IMG/VR virus record: IMGVR_UViG_3300021091_000268
Coordinates: 1 to 31,022 of that record
Origin: a virus
Length of the DNA stretch: 31,022 nt
Direction: 5' to 3' (one strand)
Below are positions 25,692-31,022 of this stretch, in pieces; position 1 is the first letter of the stretch; the number at the start of each line of letters is the position of its first letter. A program made the translations under genes and the position numbers. The notes beneath the pieces were generated by a model. It saw only the letters and a list, made by a program, of their open reading frames with translations, ran no database searches and had not been told where the DNA came from.

Positions 25692-26702
25692 ATGGCAATT
25701 AAAAAAACAGATTTTAGTACTCTAAAGAAAAAATTCTCTTCAGATGCAAAATACAAACCACAAAGATATTTTGATTTAGGACCAGCATTTTTGGATGCTG
25801 TAGGACTTCCAGGTCCCGCTATGGGACATATCAATATGTTTCTTGGACATTCAGACACGGGAAAAACAACTGCACTTATAAAAACGGCAGTTGATGCTCA
25901 GAAAAAAGAAATACTACCAGTTTTTATCATCACAGAACAAAAATGGTCTTTTGATCACTCGAAACTTATGGGGTTTGAATGTGAAGAAGTTGTCGATGAA
26001 GAAACTGGAGAATTAACTTGGGATGGTTTTTTCTTGTTCAATAATAATTTTAGTTACATTGAACAGATTACAGATTACATTAATGATTTATTAGACGCAC
26101 AAGAAAAAGGTGAATTAGATTATTCACTTTGTATTATGTGGGATTCAGTTGGTTCAGTTCCTTGTAAAATGACATATGAAGGTAAAGGTGGTAAACAACA
26201 CAATGCTTCAGTTCTTGCCGATAAAATTGGTATGGGTATTAACCAAAGAATTTCCGGATCAAGGAAAGCAGATTCAAAATACGAAAACACATTAATTATT
26301 GTTAATCAACCTTGGGTTGAATTACCTGACAATCCATTTGGTCAACCAAAGATTAAGGCTAAGGGTGGTGAAGCAATTTGGTTAAATTCATCTTTGGTGT
26401 TTCTATATGGAAATCAAAAAGGTGCTGGAACCACAAAAATTACCGCAACAAAAGACAAAAGAACTGTTAAATTTGCATCGAGAACAAAAGTATCTGTTAT
26501 GAAAAACCACATCAATGGACTTGGTTTTGAAGACGGAAAAATTATTGTCACACCACACGGATTTTTACCTGGAAAAGACGCAACAGAAGAAAAGAAATCT
26601 ATTGAAGATTACAAAAAAGAGTATGCCGAATATTGGAAAAATATTATTGGTGTAGATGGTGAATTTGATTTAAAAGAAGAAAAAGTTTATGAACAAGAAT
26701 AA
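25692..26702 (+). CDS. uvsX: UvsX-like recombinase (RecA family)
   Basis: This is a 336-residue RecA/UvsX-type strand-exchange ATPase. The Walker A motif is GHSDTGKTT (residues 52-60, Lys58), preceded by HINMFL. The Walker B strand is probably LCIMWDSVGSVP. The L2-region-like stretch LIIVNQPW and the later NSSLVFLYGNQKG and KFASRTKVSVMKN segments follow the UvsX order. It would load on gp32-covered ssDNA for recombination-dependent replication and repair. The start (MAIKKTDFSTL) follows an A-rich leader right after the SSB terminator. Its 3' end overlaps the methyltransferase start by 14 bases, so the two are translated together. It is somewhat shorter than T4 UvsX (391 residues). Confidence 0.88.
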   Translation: MAIKKTDFSTLKKKFSSDAKYKPQRYFDLGPAFLDAVGLPGPAMGHINMFLGHSDTGKTTALIKTAVDAQKKEILPVFIITEQKWSFDHSKLMGFECEEVVDEETGELTWDGFFLFNNNFSYIEQITDYINDLLDAQEKGELDYSLCIMWDSVGSVPCKMTYEGKGGKQHNASVLADKIGMGINQRISGSRKADSKYENTLIIVNQPWVELPDNPFGQPKIKAKGGEAIWLNSSLVFLYGNQKGAGTTKITATKDKRTVKFASRTKVSVMKNHINGLGFEDGKIIVTPHGFLPGKDATEEKKSIEDYKKEYAEYWKNIIGVDGEFDLKEEKVYEQE

Positions 26703-27711
26703 ATTAAAAGTAGTATCATTATTTTCAGGTTACGGAACACAAGAACTGGCACTTAAATATATTGGTGTTGATTATGAAAATGTAGCAAATTGCGACAATT
26801 TCAAACAAGCAAATGAGTGTTATGATGTTTTACACACAACAACAAATGGTAATCTTGGAGATATTAGAATGATTGATGAAAATAATTTTCCAGAATGTGA
26901 TTTATTAACATATTCATTTCCTTGCCAGGACATTTCGATTTCTGGTGTACAAAGAGGAATCAAAGAAGGAACAAGAAGCGGGTTATTATTTGAAGTTGAA
27001 AGATTGTTAAGTGCTAATAGACCAAAGTTTCTATTGATGGAAAATGTTAAAAATCTAATATCAAAAAATCACATAGACAACTTTCAAAAACACATCTATT
27101 TTTTAAGAGGTCTTGGATATAGTTCATACTGGAGAGTTCTTAACGGTGCTGATTTTAGTTGCCCACAGAATAGGGAAAGAGTTTTTATGATGTCAGTTTT
27201 AAATAGTAGTGTTGATGAGGTTAAAGAAAAGATGATGAATGTTGACAACTATAAAAGAACAAGAGTACCTATGAAATCTCATATTGAACAAAATTTTGAC
27301 GAATCATTAATTATTAATTGTGCTTTCACACCACATACACCAAAAAAACATACAATTTGTAAATTAGCCGGAAGAAGAAATGATGTTAAATATGATCAAG
27401 CAAGAAGAATTTATTCTGTTGATGGATGTTCACCCTGTCTAACAACAAGTGGTTCACCACAAATTTTAACTGAAAATGGTAGAGTAAGAACCATTACTGC
27501 AAGAGAAGGTTATAGATTTATGGGTGTTAGAGAACAAGATATTAATTTACTACTAACAACTTCGTTATCAAACACAGCACACGTTTCTTTAGCCGGTAAC
27601 TCAATCTGTGTTCCAGTTATGGAAGCGATATTTTCAGAATTCTTTTCGGAGTATATCGTAAAAAAAGAACCAATATTGTCAAATCCTTTTATTGACGAAT
27701 TTAATGACTAA
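26689..27711 (+). CDS. DNA (cytosine-5) methyltransferase
   Basis: The product has 340 residues with all main C5-methyltransferase motifs. Motif I is VSLFSGYGTQELAL (SAM binding). Motif IV is SFPCQDIS, with catalytic Cys79. Motif VI is MENVKN, with Glu118. Motif VIII is PQNRERVF (159-166). After a target-recognition region of about 100 residues come motif IX (RTITAREGYRFMG) and motif X (AGNSICVPVMEAIF). It should methylate a short DNA target with S-adenosylmethionine; the target is not predictable from sequence. No cognate endonuclease is nearby, so an orphan, protective role against host restriction is likely. The ATG lies inside the uvsX end and its stop overlaps the rnh start, so the gene is fully coupled to its neighbours. 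Confidence 0.93.
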   Translation: MNKNKLKVVSLFSGYGTQELALKYIGVDYENVANCDNFKQANECYDVLHTTTNGNLGDIRMIDENNFPECDLLTYSFPCQDISISGVQRGIKEGTRSGLLFEVERLLSANRPKFLLMENVKNLISKNHIDNFQKHIYFLRGLGYSSYWRVLNGADFSCPQNRERVFMMSVLNSSVDEVKEKMMNVDNYKRTRVPMKSHIEQNFDESLIINCAFTPHTPKKHTICKLAGRRNDVKYDQARRIYSVDGCSPCLTTSGSPQILTENGRVRTITAREGYRFMGVREQDINLLLTTSLSNTAHVSLAGNSICVPVMEAIFSEFFSEYIVKKEPILSNPFIDEFND

Positions 27712-28720
27712 GACACTTTTAGTTGATGGTAATAACCTTCTGAAGATTGGATTTCACGGTGTTAGAAACTTTTTTAATAAAGGGGAACACGTTGGTGGTA
27801 CTTGGCATTTTTTAAACACACTAAGAAGGTTTTTAGAAGAAAATAACTATAATAAAGTTGTTGTTTGTTGGGATAGTGAAACAGGTTCTTCACAAAGAAG
27901 AATTATATATCCAAAATACAAACTTAATCGAAAACAAAAAGACGAAGACGATTTTAAAGAACAATCTTTTATTACTCAAAAAAATAGAGTAAAACAATAC
28001 CTAGAGGAAATGTTTGTAAGACAATTGGAAGTAGAACAATCGGAGGCCGACGATTTAATTGCTTATTATTGTCAAATTTCTGAAGATGAAGATAAAACAA
28101 TATTTTCTTCTGATAGAGATTTAACGCAATTAATTTCTGAAAAAGTAACAATATATTCACCCCAGCAAAAACGATATTATAAAAATGGTGATAGAATCAA
28201 AATCTATGAATCCGAAATACCACATTATAATGTTAAAACCTATAAAATATTAACTGGTGATAGTTCGGATAATATTGATGGTATTTTTTATTTGGGTCAA
28301 AAAACATTTATAAAATTGTTCCCAGAAATACTTGATATAGAATTAAAATATACAGATATTTTAACAAAAACAGAAAAGTTACTTTTAGAGCAGAAGGGAA
28401 ATGTTGTTTTACAAAATTTACTCAGTGGTAAAACCAAAGAAGGGATATTTGGAGAAGAGTTTTTCACAATTAATGAAAAAATAGTGGACTTAGCTAATCC
28501 ACTTATTTCAGACGAAGGAAAAGAATTAGTAAAACTGTATTACTCAGAGTCATTGGATCCAGATGGTAGAGGACACAGAAATCTAATTAGGATGATGATG
28601 AATGACGGATTTTTCAAGTTTCTTCCAAAGGGTGATGATGCTTGGGTAAATTTTTTAAAACCATTTTTAAAACTATCAAGAAAAGAAAAAACAAATTTTA
28701 AAAACAAAATAAAAAAGTAA
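27704..28720 (+). CDS. rnh: FEN1-like 5'-3' nuclease / RNase H (T4 Rnh type)
   Basis: ATG 27704 (MTKTLLVDGNN, 338 residues) is chosen over a TTG four codons upstream because it forms the compact ATGACTAA overlap with the methyltransferase stop. Acidic metal-binding motifs of the PIN/FEN superfamily are in place: LLVDGNNLL near the start, VVCWDSE, EQSEADDLIAYY, FSSDRDLTQL, and the helix-hairpin-helix TGDSSDNIDGIFYLGQK. In T4 the homologous Rnh (305 residues) removes RNA primers from lagging-strand fragments and works with gp32. Co-location with SSB, UvsX and the DnaB-type helicase supports the same job here. A C-terminal basic tail (KNKIKK) ends the protein. Confidence 0.88.
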   Translation: MTKTLLVDGNNLLKIGFHGVRNFFNKGEHVGGTWHFLNTLRRFLEENNYNKVVVCWDSETGSSQRRIIYPKYKLNRKQKDEDDFKEQSFITQKNRVKQYLEEMFVRQLEVEQSEADDLIAYYCQISEDEDKTIFSSDRDLTQLISEKVTIYSPQQKRYYKNGDRIKIYESEIPHYNVKTYKILTGDSSDNIDGIFYLGQKTFIKLFPEILDIELKYTDILTKTEKLLLEQKGNVVLQNLLSGKTKEGIFGEEFFTINEKIVDLANPLISDEGKELVKLYYSESLDPDGRGHRNLIRMMMNDGFFKFLPKGDDAWVNFLKPFLKLSRKEKTNFKNKIKK

Positions 28721-28724
28721 AAAA

Positions 28725-29174
28725 ATGAGAGATCAAGAAGTAACAAAAGTAGAATTTCTTTTAATGTGTAATGACAACATCGTTGTACAAAGATTCTTTA
28801 ATGTGAAAGGATTCAACAAAAATGCACATAAATCAGAACAATTCTATGATTACATTAAGTCATTTTGTAATGGACTACAATATGATTTAAAAATGAGGTC
28901 CATAGTTTATATGTTAGATAACCAATATGAAATTATGGAGAACCCGGAAGTGTTAAACACATCCATAACAGAAGGTTACGAAATTTTTAACCTTTATATT
29001 AAGGTAGAAAATATGACAATTTGTCAGAGGTCATTTGATGCAAAAGTATACCCCCCAAAGGTCAGATATACCGTAGACCTACGACCAAAGCTGAAAAGTG
29101 TATTGTCGGAACTTACTGACATTTTTTCAGGTAAAAAATTTAATTATTTTTATCCACAATTTATTCAAAACTAA
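28725..29174 (+). CDS. Unknown protein (149 aa) between rnh and helicase genes
   Basis: I do not recognise this protein. It is a soluble product beginning MRDQEVTKVEFLLMCNDN, with alternating strands and helices. Notable segments are VVQRFFNVKGFN, FYDYIKSFCNGLQYDLKMRS and, near the end, YPPKVRYTVDLRPKLKSVLS. It has four cysteines but no obvious metal-binding spacing, and no signal peptide. It starts four bases after the rnh stop, after an A-rich leader, and is followed by a TATTTATCA element and the helicase gene, so it is read with the replication block. A replication-accessory role is suggested only by position. Confidence 0.72.
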   Translation: MRDQEVTKVEFLLMCNDNIVVQRFFNVKGFNKNAHKSEQFYDYIKSFCNGLQYDLKMRSIVYMLDNQYEIMENPEVLNTSITEGYEIFNLYIKVENMTICQRSFDAKVYPPKVRYTVDLRPKLKSVLSELTDIFSGKKFNYFYPQFIQN

Positions 29175-29177
29175 TAG

Positions 29178-29186
29178 TATTTATCA
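29178..29186 (+). promoter_or_regulatory. TATTTATCA element upstream of the helicase gene
   Basis: TATTTATCA lies 31 bases before the helicase ATG, between the unknown gene and a strong Shine-Dalgarno sequence. It is the only member of the set in the replication block. Confidence 0.35.
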
Positions 29187-29194
29187 TTACTGAT

Positions 29195-29200
29195 AGGAGG
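29195..29200 (+). promoter_or_regulatory. Strong Shine-Dalgarno sequence (AGGAGG) of the helicase gene
   Basis: AGGAGG is followed by eight bases (AAAAAATT) and then ATG at 29209. Other gene starts in the window show no such match. If the host is a Bacteroidota bacterium, whose ribosomes use Shine-Dalgarno pairing little, this is unexpected. Confidence 0.75.
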
Positions 29201-29208
29201 AAAAAATT

Positions 29209-30597
29209 ATGGCGACAAACAAAAACTTTGAATATCTTGGGAACAATTTTCAAATACAATTACTTAATCAAATCATTGTAGACAAAGACTTTTCACATTC
29301 GATTATTAATGTAATCGAAAACAGTTATTTTGAAAACAAGTACTTCAAAATTATCATTCAAATGATAAAAGAATACTATAAAAAGTATGATCACACACCA
29401 TCATTTGATACTTTAGAACAAGTCGCAAAATCCGAATTACAACAAGAAACTGCGGTTAAGGTAGTTCTTGATACAATTAAAAAAATCAAGTCTTCACCTA
29501 TTGATGGAGTGGATTTCGTACAAGAAAAGGCACTTAAATTCTGTAAACAACAAGAATTACAGAAGGTAATGAAAAAGGCTCAAAAAATTATTGACGGTGG
29601 TGAATTTGAAAACTACGACACCCTTGAAGAATTAGTAAGAGAAGCATTACTTGTTGGTTCAAAAGACACTAGTACTATGGATGTCTTTTCAAACCTAGAC
29701 CAAGTCCTTGACGATGACTACAGACATCCAATTCCAATAGGTATACCAGGAATTGATAGATTGTTAAAAGGAGGGCTCGCAAAGGGTGAGATTGGAGTTA
29801 TATTAGCACCAACTGGTGTTGGTAAATCAACAATACTTACAAAGATTGCAAACCATGCCTTTAATCTAGGATTTAATGTCTTACAAATATTTTTTGAAGA
29901 CAACCCAAAGGTTATACAAAGGAAACACTTCACACTTTGGACAAAGATTCACCCTGACGAATTGTCAGAAAAAAGAGAATACGTGATGAATAAGGTAAAA
30001 GAAATCGAAAGTACAATGGAAAATACTTTAGATTTGAAAAAACTACCATCCGATACAAAGACAATGCTGCAAATTAAGAATGAAATAAGAAAAATTATTG
30101 CAGATGGTACAAAAATCGATATGGTTATTTTGGACTACATTGATTGTATAGTTCCAGACAAAAACCTTGGGGATGAATGGAAGAGTGAAGGCTCAGTAAT
30201 GAGGGGTTTCGAGGCTATGTGTCACGAATTAAATATTGTTGGTTGGACCGCAACACAAGGTAATCGTTCATCAATTTCTTCGGAAGTTGTAACAACAGAT
30301 CAAATGGGTGGTTCAATCAAGAAGGCACAAGTTGGACACGTTATTATTTCAGTAGCAAAAACATTACAACAAAAAGAAATGAAATTGGCCACAATAGCAA
30401 TTACCAAATCTCGTATTGGAGATGATGGTGTGGTGTTTGAAAATTGTAAATTTGATAATGCAATGATTGAAATAGATACCGAATCTACAACCACATTCTT
30501 AGGTCTTGAAGAACAAAAAGAAGAAAGACAAAGACAAAGGGTTAAGGAATTGTTGGAGAAAAGACAACAAAAAGAACAAGAAAAACAAAAATCTTAA
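29209..30597 (+). CDS. DnaB-type replicative helicase (gp41-like)
   Basis: The product has 462 residues (T4 gp41 has 475). The N-terminal third is helical, as expected for the primase-interacting domain. The RecA-like motor begins near residue 180 with IPIGIPGIDRLLKGGLAKG. Walker A is APTGVGKST (200-208, Lys206). A QIFFEDNP segment carries the catalytic acid. Walker B is MVILDYID (305-312), and there is GWTATQGNRSS with the sensor Gln. The C-terminus is a Glu/Gln/Arg-rich helix (EEQKEERQRQRVKELLEKRQ). It unwinds the fork as a hexamer and should work with a primase outside this window. It carries the only strong Shine-Dalgarno sequence seen here. Confidence 0.9.
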   Translation: MATNKNFEYLGNNFQIQLLNQIIVDKDFSHSIINVIENSYFENKYFKIIIQMIKEYYKKYDHTPSFDTLEQVAKSELQQETAVKVVLDTIKKIKSSPIDGVDFVQEKALKFCKQQELQKVMKKAQKIIDGGEFENYDTLEELVREALLVGSKDTSTMDVFSNLDQVLDDDYRHPIPIGIPGIDRLLKGGLAKGEIGVILAPTGVGKSTILTKIANHAFNLGFNVLQIFFEDNPKVIQRKHFTLWTKIHPDELSEKREYVMNKVKEIESTMENTLDLKKLPSDTKTMLQIKNEIRKIIADGTKIDMVILDYIDCIVPDKNLGDEWKSEGSVMRGFEAMCHELNIVGWTATQGNRSSISSEVVTTDQMGGSIKKAQVGHVIISVAKTLQQKEMKLATIAITKSRIGDDGVVFENCKFDNAMIEIDTESTTTFLGLEEQKEERQRQRVKELLEKRQQKEQEKQKS

Positions 30598-30620
30598 ATA
30601 AAATAATTAAATTAATAAAA

Positions 30621-31022
30621 ATGGATATTTCACAAAAAATATTGAGCGATATTACGGTGTATATGAAATACGCCAAATTTGTTCCTGAATTAAATAGAAG
30701 GGAAACTTGGGAAGAACTGGTTACAAGAAATAAAGAAATGCACCAGAGAAAGTACCCACACATTAAAGATGAGATAGAAGAAGTATATAAAATGGTATAT
30801 GATAAAAAAATTCTTCCATCTATGAGATCATTACAGTTTGGTGGGAAACCAATCGAGATATCACCAAATAGAGTTTATAACTGTGCTTATATGCCGGTAG
30901 ACCATACTGATGCTTTTTCAGAAACGATGTTCTTACTTTTAGGTGGAACAGGTGTAGGATTTTCAGTGCAAAAACACCACGTAGATAAGTTACCAGAAAT
31001 TAAAAAACCAAACCCAACAAGA
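30621..31022 (+). CDS. B12-dependent class II ribonucleotide reductase, N-terminal part (partial, runs off right edge)
   Basis: Only the first 134 codons are visible. The frame starts at ATG 30621 (MDISQKILSDITVYMKYAKF). NRRETWEELVTRNKEMH is followed by ILPSMRSLQFGGKPIEI, then RVYNCAYMPVDHTDAFSETM (Cys88 in the redox cysteine position), and LLLGGTGVGFSVQKHHVDKL. This order (RRETW, LPSMR, YNC, GTGVGFSV) is that of monomeric adenosylcobalamin-dependent NrdJ enzymes (Lactobacillus leichmannii type). They reduce ribonucleoside triphosphates without oxygen or a second subunit. The enzyme would supply dNTPs for replication using host or scavenged B12. An intein or a different C-terminus cannot be excluded, since the rest is outside the window. 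Confidence 0.85.
   Translation, partial: MDISQKILSDITVYMKYAKFVPELNRRETWEELVTRNKEMHQRKYPHIKDEIEEVYKMVYDKKILPSMRSLQFGGKPIEISPNRVYNCAYMPVDHTDAFSETMFLLLGGTGVGFSVQKHHVDKLPEIKKPNPTR

Noticed and set aside
27692-27703. TTG start for the RNase H gene
   Set aside because: ATG 27704 gives a compact ATGACTAA stop-start overlap and the expected MTKTLLVDG beginning.

Overview
The window is a gene-dense, AT-rich piece of a T4-like contractile-tailed phage (myovirus) genome. Sheath, tube, tail chaperone, tape measure, baseplate and hub genes are followed by a T4-type replication and recombination set (gp32-like SSB, UvsX, FEN-type RNase H, DnaB/gp41 helicase) and a ribonucleotide reductase. No tRNA, rRNA, CRISPR array, insertion sequence or integrase was seen. 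The host is inferred, not shown, to be a Bacteroidota bacterium such as a flavobacterium: nearly all genes lack a Shine-Dalgarno sequence and start after A-rich leaders, base composition is very AT-rich, and a promoter of the Bacteroidota TAnnTTTG type may precede the SSB gene. Head genes (terminase, portal, capsid) are not in the window.

Layout. (1) 1-1098, minus strand: N-terminal part of a SNF2-type helicase whose P-loop is interrupted by an intein that runs off the left edge. (2) 1158-2710: two neck / tail-completion proteins (gp14-like and gp15-like candidates), with a 54-residue ribbon-helix-helix-like gene convergent behind them. (3) 2990-9172: a very large tail sheath, a HAD-family phosphatase, the tail tube, and a gp26-like tail assembly chaperone with an out-of-frame extension suggesting a programmed +1 frameshift. 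(4) 9202-11223: tape measure. (5) 11284-23708: a 1709-residue baseplate protein, a LysM-like baseplate protein and a 2326-residue hub/baseplate protein. (6) 23750-24656: two small proteins of unknown role, closed by a terminator. (7) 24756-31022: SSB, UvsX, an embedded cytosine-C5 DNA methyltransferase, RNase H/FEN, an unknown protein, DnaB-type helicase, and the start of a B12-dependent class II ribonucleotide reductase.

How it works together. The tail genes follow assembly logic (sheath, tube, chaperone, tape measure, tube cap and adaptor, hub). Most transcription units there are preceded by a recurring TATTTAT(A/C/T)A element, a candidate phage late promoter, and several end in strong hairpin-plus-T terminators. 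The replication block starts after a terminator with a different, host-like promoter. Overlapping stop and start codons tie uvsX, the methyltransferase and rnh into one translational unit.

The most notable points are the class 3-like intein (Phe at position 1, Trp two residues after the block B His), the candidate UUU-CGG +1 frameshift in the tail chaperone, accessory domains bracketed by poly-threonine linkers in sheath and baseplate proteins, and the shared TATTTAT element. All functional calls come from reading motifs and gene order; no database search was possible.
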